Origin: Cyclobacterium xiamenense
Lineage (GTDB): Bacteria > Bacteroidota > Bacteroidia > Cytophagales > Cyclobacteriaceae
Reading direction: 5' to 3'
Assembly: GCF_009467825.1 (NCBI RefSeq)
Contig: NZ_WIOK01000010.1
Coordinates: 124,001 to 188,000, forward strand
DNA: 64,000 nucleotides
Positions 48,958 to 57,172 of this stretch are shown one piece after another. Positions within the stretch are counted from its first letter, which is position 1. The number at the start of each line of letters is the position of its first letter. The position numbers and the translations under genes are program-made. Below the pieces are notes generated by a model. It was not told the origin of the DNA. It made no database searches and saw only the letters and a program-made list of their open reading frames with translations.

Positions 48958-49590
48958 CTAACGGATGGCCTTCGCCAGGCTTTGGGCCATTATTTTCGCG
49001 CCAGCCTTGTTTGGGTGTACCCCGTCCGGAAAATGCCTGCCGTGCGGTTCGAGGGGAAGGTGCAGGTCAATCACCACCGCCCCCGTTCTTTTGGCTGCTT
49101 CCCGAATAAGCGGGGTCATTTCCTCGACAATTACCTTTTCTGTAATGCCCCAGTTATCTTCAAACACCGGCACTGGAAGGCAGAGGAAAATCTTCCCCTG
49201 TTCGGGCATGTGGCGTTTGATTGCCGAAATCATTTCCACATAATCCTCGAGAAAGGAGTCTTTGTAGGCCCAATTCTGCGGCTTTGAATCATTGGTTCCC
49301 AACAGCAGAATCAGGATATCGGGTGCATATGCTTGTACCTGCTCAAACTGGGGTTCGTTCCAGTACGGGAAATCTCCTTTCTTTAGAAGCGTACGGGCAC
49401 TTACGCCGAAGTTTTTTACCTGATAGGCCTTCCCGAGTATCTTTTGTAGCTGAAGGGGATAACTATCCGGATGGTTTCTTCCGGGCCCTTCCGTGATGCT
49501 GTTTCCGACGCAGGCGATTTTAACCGCAGGCTGCTGGGCACTGCCTTCCTGGCTCCAAAGCAACAAGAGCGCGCAAATAATTTTTTTCAT
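48958..49590 (-). CDS. Secreted SGNH/GDSL hydrolase
   Basis: The ATG at 49590 gives 210 residues with a signal peptide ending near EGSAQQ. The catalytic Ser lies in CVGNSITEG (block I), the Asn in LLGTNDSKPQ (block III), and the Asp/His pair in PDGVHPNKAG (block V). Such enzymes are esterases, often acetyl-xylan or rhamnogalacturonan acetylesterases. It precedes the GCS2 gene in the same direction with an 88-bp gap. A role in removing acetyl groups from exported sugars is possible but unproven. Confidence 0.9.
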   Translation of the reverse strand: MKKIICALLLLWSQEGSAQQPAVKIACVGNSITEGPGRNHPDSYPLQLQKILGKAYQVKNFGVSARTLLKKGDFPYWNEPQFEQVQAYAPDILILLLGTNDSKPQNWAYKDSFLEDYVEMISAIKRHMPEQGKIFLCLPVPVFEDNWGITEKVIVEEMTPLIREAAKRTGAVVIDLHLPLEPHGRHFPDGVHPNKAGAKIMAQSLAKAIR

Positions 49591-49679
49591 TACGACGAAG
49601 ATCAAACAAATGGGGAATTACATACTATTTCCGTGAAAACGGGACTTCTATTTATTAATTTGCACCGAATCGCATACTC

Positions 49680-50531
49680 GTGGGCTTATTGAACCAAAAA
49701 ATCAGGAAATTCTTCGAAAAATTTAACGTACTCTCGCTGGATGTGGTGTCTGGAGCCTGTGCGGGTATGTATTTTTTTTCCGACATGATGCGCATTTCGC
49801 TTTTCTGGTATTACTACCTGCTGCTGGGAATGGCGGTTTGGGCCATTTATACCTTCGACCACCTGTTGGACGCCCGCAAGGTCTACCGCCATGCGCTTAC
49901 CAAAAGACGCCGCTTTCATCAGCAGCATTTCGGTCGCCTGGCAGGCGCACTGGGCGCCGTGGGGATCGCGGGGCTGCTGCTCGCTTTTCGCTACCTGCGA
50001 TCTTCCCCACTACTGGAAGCCGGTTTGCTCGTATTCGCATTGATTATCCTCATCATGCTGACCTTGCACTGGGGTGGTGAAAAAACAGCCGTTGCCAAGG
50101 AATTCGCAATCGCTGGGTTTTATGTGCTCGGGATTGTACTGGCTCCCGCTTTGCGCCATGACTTTGACTTTGCCCCCAATCCCTGGCTCTTCTATTTGCT
50201 GGCCTATTTTCTCCTAGCCTGGTATAATTTGGTGTATTTGTCCTACCTGGACGGGGCACTGGATCGGGCAGAAGGACATCATTCCATCGCGACGGTTCTG
50301 GGTAAAAATAAAACGCGAAAGCTACTTTGGGTAATGGGTCTGCTAGGCCTGGGCTACACAGTTTTTTTGTTTTCCTACCTGTCCTCCTACTACCACCGCT
50401 TTACTCTGGTATGGGCGCTCATGCTACTCATTCATGTAATCAGCTTCGTGGAAAGGCCGGAGAATATCGCGGTCGTCCGCAGGCGTCTTGAAGCAAGCTT
50501 TTCCCTTCCCCTACTTTTATTGCTGGTATGA
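49680..50531 (+). CDS. UbiA-like prenyltransferase
   Basis: This 283-residue integral membrane protein has about nine helices. The first aspartate-rich motif YTFDHLLDARK lies near residue 58 and the second YLDGALDRAEGHHS near residue 190, as in UbiA-superfamily prenyltransferases that attach isoprenoid chains to aromatic or other acceptors. The start is probably GTG at 49680 (M-G-L-L-N). It overlaps the downstream methyltransferase by four bases (ATGA), so the two are translationally coupled, echoing the UbiA/UbiE logic of quinone synthesis. The actual acceptor is not evident. Confidence 0.82.
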   Translation: MGLLNQKIRKFFEKFNVLSLDVVSGACAGMYFFSDMMRISLFWYYYLLLGMAVWAIYTFDHLLDARKVYRHALTKRRRFHQQHFGRLAGALGAVGIAGLLLAFRYLRSSPLLEAGLLVFALIILIMLTLHWGGEKTAVAKEFAIAGFYVLGIVLAPALRHDFDFAPNPWLFYLLAYFLLAWYNLVYLSYLDGALDRAEGHHSIATVLGKNKTRKLLWVMGLLGLGYTVFLFSYLSSYYHRFTLVWALMLLIHVISFVERPENIAVVRRRLEASFSLPLLLLLV

Positions 50532-51208
50532 TTGGTTTGCGTAAAAGGATAGCGACGGACCCCTATTGCCTGATCGCTCCAGTCTATGAGTTTTTCTCAC
50601 ACCTGGTGTTTGGAAGGGATTTTCAGCGAAGCAAAACCGCTTTTTTGGATCGAATTCAACCGGGCAATACGGTATTGGTGCTGGGTGGGGGTACCGGGTC
50701 CATTCTTCCCCAATTGGTCAACCGGTGCGGAACCAGTGGTCGCATTCTTTACATGGAGACCTCCAGGGAAATGCTTCGCCGTAGCCGGCAGCAATTGGAA
50801 CCATCTGCCACAGCGCAGGTAGAATGGATCCATTCCTCACAGGTAAGCGATTTGCCGGCGTTGAAGGTGGACGCGATCATCTCCCACTACCTACTGGACG
50901 TGTTGTCCGACAGAGATATCGATCGCCTATTTCGGGAAATACAGCCCCGGATTCATTCGGAAACCCGCTGGATTTTCGCTGATTTTTTTCCAAAAGCGGA
51001 CCGAGAATGGTTGCTTTTCGCCATGATTTACCTGTTTCGGTTGCTCACCCGGCACCCCCGGAAGGACCTTCCGGAGTACCACTCCTATTTTCAAAAGTGG
51101 GGATGGAAACAGGTGGATAGCGCGACTTTTCAAGGAGGCTTTTTTCAGGCGATTTGCTACAAGCCCGCCCCCAAATCGATCAATTTACCGATTACCTCGT
51201 TAAAATAG
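50528..51208 (+). CDS. Class I SAM-dependent methyltransferase coupled to the UbiA-like gene
   Basis: This 226-residue methyltransferase has the Rossmann motif TVLVLGGGTGSILPQL near residue 48, then YMETSREMLRRSRQQL and IISHYLLDVLSD. It starts inside the UbiA-like stop (ATGA overlap), and its 3' end overlaps the convergent ceramidase-like gene by 52 bp (51157-51208). A UbiA plus UbiE-like pair suggests modification of a prenylated product, an inference only. The C-terminal residues after about 210 lie in the overlap and are less certain. Confidence 0.82.
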   Translation: MIGLRKRIATDPYCLIAPVYEFFSHLVFGRDFQRSKTAFLDRIQPGNTVLVLGGGTGSILPQLVNRCGTSGRILYMETSREMLRRSRQQLEPSATAQVEWIHSSQVSDLPALKVDAIISHYLLDVLSDRDIDRLFREIQPRIHSETRWIFADFFPKADREWLLFAMIYLFRLLTRHPRKDLPEYHSYFQKWGWKQVDSATFQGGFFQAICYKPAPKSINLPITSLK

Positions 51209-52512
51209 GCCCCGTTGTAGGGACCATAAAAATTCATGTCTCGTACCTCGTAGTAGCTTTCCTTATAGTATTCGTCCGGCGTGATGTAGCCGATGTATCC
51301 CCCGTTAAATGTGGTGATCATCAGGTTCATTCCTAAGGCCGCCGCTTTCTTTTCCCAGGATTCATAAAACACCCCTGATACCTCTCCAGAGGAGGAAATA
51401 AAGAGGGTATTGCCGATCTTTACCAGATCAAAATGGGCCGGGTAGTCGCCAATGGCCCAATCGAATAGCCAGGGACGGATCCGCCAGTCGTTGCTGATGC
51501 GGTAATGGGGCTCGCGCAGGTACAGGGGAAGCTTTGCTGCGATCAGTGTTGTTTCGGTTTGTTCGCCGCTGCTCCCTTCCGGAGTTTCCGTCACGATGGT
51601 ACCCAGCTCTGCGGCATACTTCCTCACATTTTCGATATCGTTTCCCGGGATTGTGGGACGGTGGCTGCCGACGGCTCCGGCTGCGAACAGCACCAACTCC
51701 TGCTTGGCCTCGAGGCCTTTCGAAAAATAGAAGGGATAATCGCCCGAGAGCCCCATAAACCGGCTACTCAAACAGGTGGCATGCGCGCTAAAGGTGACCA
51801 GGCTGGCGCGCTTTCCTGCGGTGTTTTCCAGACTAAATTGACGGATAAAGGGGTCTACCGGATCTCCGGCAACCAGTCGGTTGCTAACAAAATTTCCGGC
51901 ATTGCTTTTTTTATAGCTCAGCCGGACGGTATCCATACGCGTAATTGCCCCCCGCAGGGCCTGCACCGTGCCGGCAGCAATGCGATCCACCAGCGGCTGA
52001 TTCCACCCCCCCAGGGCCAGGCTCCCTACCGGTCCGGGAATGGTTCCACCCATACCGCTATGGGTATGGGTAGCCGTGAAATATACCCGATCCACCGGGA
52101 TTTCCTGCGCTTCGATTTCTTTTTTCAGGGCCGTTGCCAGTTTGGGATGAACAAGGAGCAGTTCGTAATTTAAAAAAGCAAGGGTAAAATCACCATTGCC
52201 TACTACCATTGCCTTGACGAAACTGCTGTCCTGTACAAATTCATAGTTGCCTCTGGGGCGGTAGGCGACTAACGGGACGGGTTCTTCGGGTGTCATGTTG
52301 GCGCTTGCCCAACCACCCAGCAAAAATCCCTGGTCAGCGCCCTGTACGGAAAGGCTGTCCAGGGCTGCCATGGTTTTTTTGTAGTAGCTTTTTTCGCGAT
52401 ACGGGGTCCAGTCTACGGTGGTCAGGGTTGCTAAAACCACGAGAAGTAGAAACCCTGCCAGGTAAAGCAAATAAGCAAGCCATCGGTTTATCGGAAGTCG
52501 GAACAGCGGCAT
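51157..52512 (-). CDS. Neutral ceramidase-like hydrolase, membrane-anchored
   Basis: This 451-residue protein begins with a transmembrane anchor (LAYLLYLAGFLLLVVLATL, residues about 13-31), followed by an extracytoplasmic domain. That domain has ATHTHSGMGGTIP, FSAHATCLSSRFMGLSGDY and ISSSGEVSGVFYESW, features of the neutral/alkaline ceramidase family, whose His residues bind zinc. Known members hydrolyse ceramides. It is shorter than typical ceramidases (about 650-700 residues), so it may lack the C-terminal domain and have another substrate. It starts 3 bp from the purM stop and overlaps the methyltransferase tail-to-tail. Confidence 0.78.
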   Translation of the reverse strand: MPLFRLPINRWLAYLLYLAGFLLLVVLATLTTVDWTPYREKSYYKKTMAALDSLSVQGADQGFLLGGWASANMTPEEPVPLVAYRPRGNYEFVQDSSFVKAMVVGNGDFTLAFLNYELLLVHPKLATALKKEIEAQEIPVDRVYFTATHTHSGMGGTIPGPVGSLALGGWNQPLVDRIAAGTVQALRGAITRMDTVRLSYKKSNAGNFVSNRLVAGDPVDPFIRQFSLENTAGKRASLVTFSAHATCLSSRFMGLSGDYPFYFSKGLEAKQELVLFAAGAVGSHRPTIPGNDIENVRKYAAELGTIVTETPEGSSGEQTETTLIAAKLPLYLREPHYRISNDWRIRPWLFDWAIGDYPAHFDLVKIGNTLFISSSGEVSGVFYESWEKKAAALGMNLMITTFNGGYIGYITPDEYYKESYYEVRDMNFYGPYNGAYFNEVIGKLIDLGAGL

Positions 52513-52515
52513 GGG

Positions 52516-53685
52516 CTAGCCTTCGTAGGTAAATGTTCCGTGTTGCCCGCTTACAGTCACCTTTTTACCCGGGTGATCGGTGACGCGCCCGATAATTTGG
52601 GCCGCTACTCCAAACTCCGAGGCCAGTTGAATCACCTCTTCCGCTCGTTTTTCATCCAGATACACCTCCATCCGGTGTCCCATGTTAAAAACCTTGTACA
52701 TTTCTTTCCAATCCGTTCCGCTTTCCTGTTGAATGAAAGTAAACAGGGGAGGGGTATCAAACAGGTTGTCTTTGATGACGTGTAGGTTTTCGATGAAATG
52801 CAGGACCTTGGTCTGCGCCCCGCCGCTGCAATGAACCAGGCCGTGGATTTCAGAACGGAAGGACTTCAAGAGGGAGGCGATGATCGGCGCATAGGTACGG
52901 GTCGGGGAAAGGACTAGTTTGCCCATGTCAAGGGGAGTACCAGGAGCTGGGTCCGTCAGGCCAAAACTGCCCGAATAAACCAATTCTTTAGGCAGGAGGG
53001 GGTCAAAACTCTCGGGAAAGGACTCGGAGAGGCGGTGGTGAAAAACGTCGTGTCGGGCGGAGGTCAGCCCATTGCTACCCATGCCGCCATTGTAGGCAGT
53101 CTCGTACCGGGCTTGTCCAAATGAGGCCAATCCGACGATCAGGTCGCCGGCGGCAATGCGGTCGTTGGAAATGACATCTTCCCGTTTCATCCGGCAGGTG
53201 ACCGTGCTGTCTACAATAATCGTGCGCACGAGGTCGCCCACATCGGCGGTCTCCCCTCCGGTAAGCAGGGCGTAAACCCCGTGGTCCCGCAGCAATTGGA
53301 GGACCTCTTCGGTGCCGTTGATGATAGCGGATATGACTTCTCCGGGAATCAGGTTTTTATTTCGGCCGATGGTGGAGGAGACCAGAATATTATCGACCGC
53401 ACCCACACAAAGCAGGTCGTCGATGTTCATGATAATGGCGTCCTGTGCGATACCTTTCCAGACAGAGAGATCACCGGTGGCTTTCCAATACAGATAGGCC
53501 AGGGAGGATTTGGTACCGGCGCCGTCGGCATGCATGATATTGCAATAGGCGGGGTCATTTCCCAGGATATCGGGTACGATTTTACAAAAAGCCCTGGGGT
53601 AGAGTCCCTTATCCAATTTGGAGATGGCTTCGTGTACGTCTTCCTTGGAGGCCGATACCCCGCGTTGCATATACCTTTCGTTCAT
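52516..53685 (-). CDS. purM: Phosphoribosylformylglycinamidine cyclo-ligase (AIR synthase)
   Basis: PurM makes aminoimidazole ribonucleotide, the fifth step of purine synthesis. The 389-residue protein has YMQRGVSASKEDVHEAI, HADGAGTKSSLAYLYWKATGD, DLLCVGAVDNILVSSTIGRNK, LTGGETADVGDLVRTIIVD, and a second AIR-synthase domain with HCSGGAQTK and VFNMGHRMEVYL. It is longer than the approximately 345-residue enterobacterial enzyme, as usual in Bacteroidota. It is the first gene on its strand, and the ceramidase-like gene follows by 3 bp. Confidence 0.95.
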   Translation of the reverse strand: MNERYMQRGVSASKEDVHEAISKLDKGLYPRAFCKIVPDILGNDPAYCNIMHADGAGTKSSLAYLYWKATGDLSVWKGIAQDAIIMNIDDLLCVGAVDNILVSSTIGRNKNLIPGEVISAIINGTEEVLQLLRDHGVYALLTGGETADVGDLVRTIIVDSTVTCRMKREDVISNDRIAAGDLIVGLASFGQARYETAYNGGMGSNGLTSARHDVFHHRLSESFPESFDPLLPKELVYSGSFGLTDPAPGTPLDMGKLVLSPTRTYAPIIASLLKSFRSEIHGLVHCSGGAQTKVLHFIENLHVIKDNLFDTPPLFTFIQQESGTDWKEMYKVFNMGHRMEVYLDEKRAEEVIQLASEFGVAAQIIGRVTDHPGKKVTVSGQHGTFTYEG

Positions 53686-53730
53686 AACCTTGGCTTTGAA
53701 AAAAACAAACAGGCGGCAAATATACGGATT

Positions 53731-55680
53731 TTACTCGGTGATTTCTATTACCTTAAACTCGGTGCGCCGGTTGACCTGGTGTTCTTCTTCCGTTTGGGCA
53801 TTTTCGATTAGCAGTTGCTGTTCTCCATAGCCGCGGGCTTCCAGGCGGGAAGCATCGATTCCTTGCGAAACGATGTATTCGACTGCGGATTCCGCCCTTC
53901 GCTGCGACAGGTCTTGGTTGTAGGCATCGCTAGCTCGGGCATCGGTGTGGCTGCTAAGTTCGATACGGATACCGGGGTTGTCCTTGAGAATCTTGACCAG
54001 TTTGTCCAACTCCTGAGCCGCATCGGGTCGAATTTCGGCTTTGTCCAGGTCATAATAGATGTTTTCCAGTACGATCGCCCGCTCCAATACCAATTGCTCC
54101 AATACGATCGTGGTATCCAGGGTCACATTGGTTACGTCCTGGATCAGTTCCTCGGGAGCCGGTGTTTTTCCGATGGTACTATACGGCACACTTTGGGAAA
54201 AATATCCGGTTTTCGAAGCGATCATGGTATAGGTCTTCTCCGGCTCTAAAGGAAAGCGTAATCTCCCGCTTTGGCTGGAAAAATTGCCGTCGATGGTTTG
54301 GTTGTTGGCGTCGTAGAGAACCACCCGGGTCTGCGGAAGTACCTGTTCCTGTCCGTTTTCCAACCGTTCTTTGGTGACCACGTTCAGCAATACATTGACA
54401 ACCTTAGGCGGAGGGGTCATGTCTTTGAAATAATAAATATCGTCGTCCCCTTTGCCTCCGGGTCGGTTGGAGGTAAGGTAGCCCTCCTTCGGATAATCGG
54501 TAAAGAATATTCCGAAATCATCACCAATGGAGTTGATATTGGCGCCGAGGTTCTTTACACGGATCCCGCCGTTTTCTTTTTGGGCCAGGAAGAGGTCCAA
54601 CTTACCGTATCCGGGATGTCCGTCGGAAGAAAAGTAAAAATCCCCATTTGGTAGTGGTCTGGGGAACAGTTCGTTTCCGGGTGTATTGATAGGCGCTCCC
54701 ACGTTTACCACATTGCCGAAATCACCATTGGCAAGCCGGGTGGAGCGGTACAGGTCAATCCCACCGAGGCCACCGGGCCGATTGGAAGCAAAGTACAGCG
54801 TATCCCCATCTGCACTAAAGGCTGGCGTAGAATTCCAATATTCCGGTTCGCCGTTTACGGGCATGAAGATCGGTTCGGTAAATCCTCCACCACGGAAATA
54901 CGAGGCAAAAAGGCTCACCTCTGGAAGGTCGTTTTTGGCGTTGGCATTTCCACGGGCGTAGATAATGGTATTTCCGTCGGGGCTGATGGCAATGGCTCCC
55001 TGGTTCAAGCCAGTTTCGTTTTGAAACTCCGGAAGGGTCTGCACGTTTTGTACGTCCACGTTGATGCCTTCCGCCCGGGCCCGGAACAGGCGGGTGTAGC
55101 CTTGTCCGGTAGCCGGATACAACCCTCCTGCCCCCCTGGAACTCGTAAAGTACAGGTAATTTTCACTCAGGACCGGCGCATAGTCGATGCCGGTGGTATT
55201 CAACAACTCGTAATTTTCCAGTTCGTGGTTTGGCCAAATGGGTTCGACTTCGGAAAGCGCTTCGATATTTTGTATTTCCTTTTCTGCCAGGGCGATTTTT
55301 TGGTCGTCCATGGTCAGGGTTTGGGCGGTTTCGAAAGCTACTTTTGCCGAATCGTATTCACCTTTTCCTTTCAGGCTTTTGCCTTTGTAGTAGGCGCTTT
55401 CAAACGTGGCGTCCGACTCGGAGACCTTTTCGTAATAGCTTGCGGCATTTTCAATGCGATTGGAAAGGCGAAAGCTTTCGGCAATGAACAAGTTGGCCTC
55501 GCTGTTATCCGGGTCTTTCTCCAGCAATCTGGAGTAAGAACTAATCGCCATCTGGTACTCTCCAGAGCTAAATTGGTTCTGCGCTTTCTGTTGGAGACTG
55601 GTACAGGAAGCCTGAAGCAAGAGCACAAGGAGGGGGAGCCAAAGGGCAGCGAAACGGATGGAATGCGTTGCTTTTTTCAT
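53731..55680 (-). CDS. OmpA-family protein with TPR and PD40 repeats
   Basis: This is a large cell-envelope protein, 649 residues from the ATG at 55680, which begins a lipoprotein-type signal (LLVLLLQASCTS); the 55731 start adds an unlikely leader. Residues about 35-120 look like TPR repeats (YQMAISSYSRLLEKDPDNSEANLF). The middle has PD40/WD40-like blades (FSADGDTLYFASNRPGGLGG, FYFSSDGHPGYGKLDLF), then a carboxypeptidase-like domain (about 430-520) and a C-terminal OmpA peptidoglycan-binding domain (IYYDLDKAEIRPDAAQELD, SSHTDARASDAYNQDLSQRRAESA). It could link the outer membrane to the wall and to gliding or secretion machinery. It follows the 162-residue gene by 23 bp. Confidence 0.9.
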   Translation of the reverse strand: MKKATHSIRFAALWLPLLVLLLQASCTSLQQKAQNQFSSGEYQMAISSYSRLLEKDPDNSEANLFIAESFRLSNRIENAASYYEKVSESDATFESAYYKGKSLKGKGEYDSAKVAFETAQTLTMDDQKIALAEKEIQNIEALSEVEPIWPNHELENYELLNTTGIDYAPVLSENYLYFTSSRGAGGLYPATGQGYTRLFRARAEGINVDVQNVQTLPEFQNETGLNQGAIAISPDGNTIIYARGNANAKNDLPEVSLFASYFRGGGFTEPIFMPVNGEPEYWNSTPAFSADGDTLYFASNRPGGLGGIDLYRSTRLANGDFGNVVNVGAPINTPGNELFPRPLPNGDFYFSSDGHPGYGKLDLFLAQKENGGIRVKNLGANINSIGDDFGIFFTDYPKEGYLTSNRPGGKGDDDIYYFKDMTPPPKVVNVLLNVVTKERLENGQEQVLPQTRVVLYDANNQTIDGNFSSQSGRLRFPLEPEKTYTMIASKTGYFSQSVPYSTIGKTPAPEELIQDVTNVTLDTTIVLEQLVLERAIVLENIYYDLDKAEIRPDAAQELDKLVKILKDNPGIRIELSSHTDARASDAYNQDLSQRRAESAVEYIVSQGIDASRLEARGYGEQQLLIENAQTEEEHQVNRRTEFKVIEITE

Positions 55681-55703
55681 ACGAAATAGATTCCCTTTCG
55701 AAT

Positions 55704-56192
55704 TTAGTGGGCAAAATATTTTTTCAACCAACTCGATTCAGCAGGTATTAGCCATTGGTTTTTTAAATCGGCGATTTTATTGACACCCGGATTGAAGACT
55801 TTGCTTTTCGGCTGCAAATAACCTTCCTGAACGTGCATTTTTATTTCCGGTAAAAAAGCCACGTTCACTCCTTCTTCATCCAGGTAGGAGACTTTTCCGC
55901 TATCCAACAGATTGATGGAAAGCTGGGTTTCGATTTCCCGCAATGCCCGGACCGAACTATCGATCGAACAACCGCTGGCCCCAAGGGGTCCTTCGTCCAC
56001 GGCGAGTACAATAAATTGATCGTATTTGATGTCAAACGAAGTGGGAAGCTGCGTTCCGTGGGTGTTCCACTGATTGCAGAAACTTACCAATTTGGAAATG
56101 ATCCAGGTCTTCTCTTCCTCTTTAAACGGTCTATCAGCCTGGTAGACCCATATTCTGGCCTCTTCGGACATTTGTTCAAATGGTACGTACAT
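55704..56192 (-). CDS. Conserved Bacteroidota protein of unknown function
   Basis: This 162-residue protein begins MYVPFEQMSEEARIWVYQADRPFKEEE. I recall the family being widespread in Bacteroidota and often labelled ABC transporter ATPase, but no Walker motif is present. No signal peptide or membrane helix is seen. A cluster such as FIVLAVDEGPLGASGCSIDSSVRAL is the best conserved looking part. It precedes the OmpA/PD40 gene in the same direction by 23 bp. Confidence 0.8.
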   Translation of the reverse strand: MYVPFEQMSEEARIWVYQADRPFKEEEKTWIISKLVSFCNQWNTHGTQLPTSFDIKYDQFIVLAVDEGPLGASGCSIDSSVRALREIETQLSINLLDSGKVSYLDEEGVNVAFLPEIKMHVQEGYLQPKSKVFNPGVNKIADLKNQWLIPAESSWLKKYFAH

Positions 56193-56299
56193 GCCTGATT
56201 CTGGTTTAGTATGGTAGTTTACGTTTGCTGTCTGTTCATCGCCCGAGCGATTACACGTATACTAGTAAACGTAAATTGAGTTTATTATGATGCAAAATA

Positions 56300-56354
56300 G
56301 GGATTAAGATCCACTAAAAAACGCAATAAACCAAAAGAATGTTGCCTTAATCCC
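56300..56354. repeat. Inverted repeat upstream of the OmpA operon
   Basis: GGGATTAAG (56300-56308) and CTTAATCCC (56346-56354) are perfectly complementary, 37 nt apart, in the gap between the 162-residue gene and the HdrB-like gene. The loop is AT-rich. A T-tract is lacking, so the function is unknown. Confidence 0.5.
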
Positions 56355-56371
56355 GTAGACGGTAGGTCTAC

Positions 56372-57172
56372 TCAGCCGGACAAACCCTGGTCCCGGGCGA
56401 TGAGTTCGGCCAGGTCCAGGACCTGCACCTGTTTTTCCTGTTCTTTGTTTTTTACCCCGTCGGACATCATGGTGAGGCAAAACGGACATCCCACGGCGAT
56501 GGTTTTTGCTCCCGTCTGCAGGGCTTCTTCGGTTCGTTCTACGTTGATGTCTTTGTTGCCTTTTTCGGGTTCTTTGAACATTTGCGCGCCTCCGGCTCCG
56601 CAGCAAAGTCCCTTGCTGCGGCACCTTTTCATTTCCACCAATTCCATATCCAGGGCTTTGATGATCTCTCGTGGAGCTTCATAGACGTTGTTGGCTCTTC
56701 CCAGGTAGCAGCTGTCGTGAAAGGTAATTCGTTTTCCTTTGTATTCGCCTCCACCTTTCATGACGATTTTTCCTTCCTGGATCAGTCCCTGTAGAAACTG
56801 GGAGTGGTGCATTACCTCGTAATTGCCTCCCAGGGCAGGGTATTCGTTTTTCAGCGTGTTGAAGCAATGCGGGCAGGCTGTGACAATCTTTTTGATCCCA
56901 TACCCGTCCAGCACCTGTATGTTGCTGATGGCCTGCATTTGAAATAAAAACTCGTTTCCCGCTCTACGGGCAGGGTCTCCGGTACAGGTTTCTTCCTCGC
57001 CCAGTACCGCAAAATTGATCCCGACTTTGGTCAGTATTTTTGTAAAGGCCAGCGTGACGGCCTGGTAGCGTTCGTCAAAGGAGCCCGCGCAGCCCACCCA
57101 AAAAAGCACTTCGGGTGTCTCTCCTGCAGCTGCCTTTTGGGCCATGGTGGGGACTTGATAGGTATTACTCAT
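56372..57172 (-). CDS. HdrB-like (CCG domain) Fe-S oxidoreductase subunit
   Basis: This 266-residue protein has two cysteine-rich CCG-type domains: FWVGCAGSFDERYQ, EEETCTGDPARRAG and TACPHCFNTLKNEY, then FHDSCYLGRANNVYEAPRE, CCGAGGAQMF and VGCPFCLTMMSDG. Such domains bind Fe-S clusters in heterodisulfide-reductase-like and related electron-transfer complexes. It overlaps the upstream membrane iron-sulfur protein by 8 bp and is thus its partner. The physiological donor and acceptor are not seen. Confidence 0.88.
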   Translation of the reverse strand: MSNTYQVPTMAQKAAAGETPEVLFWVGCAGSFDERYQAVTLAFTKILTKVGINFAVLGEEETCTGDPARRAGNEFLFQMQAISNIQVLDGYGIKKIVTACPHCFNTLKNEYPALGGNYEVMHHSQFLQGLIQEGKIVMKGGGEYKGKRITFHDSCYLGRANNVYEAPREIIKALDMELVEMKRCRSKGLCCGAGGAQMFKEPEKGNKDINVERTEEALQTGAKTIAVGCPFCLTMMSDGVKNKEQEKQVQVLDLAELIARDQGLSG

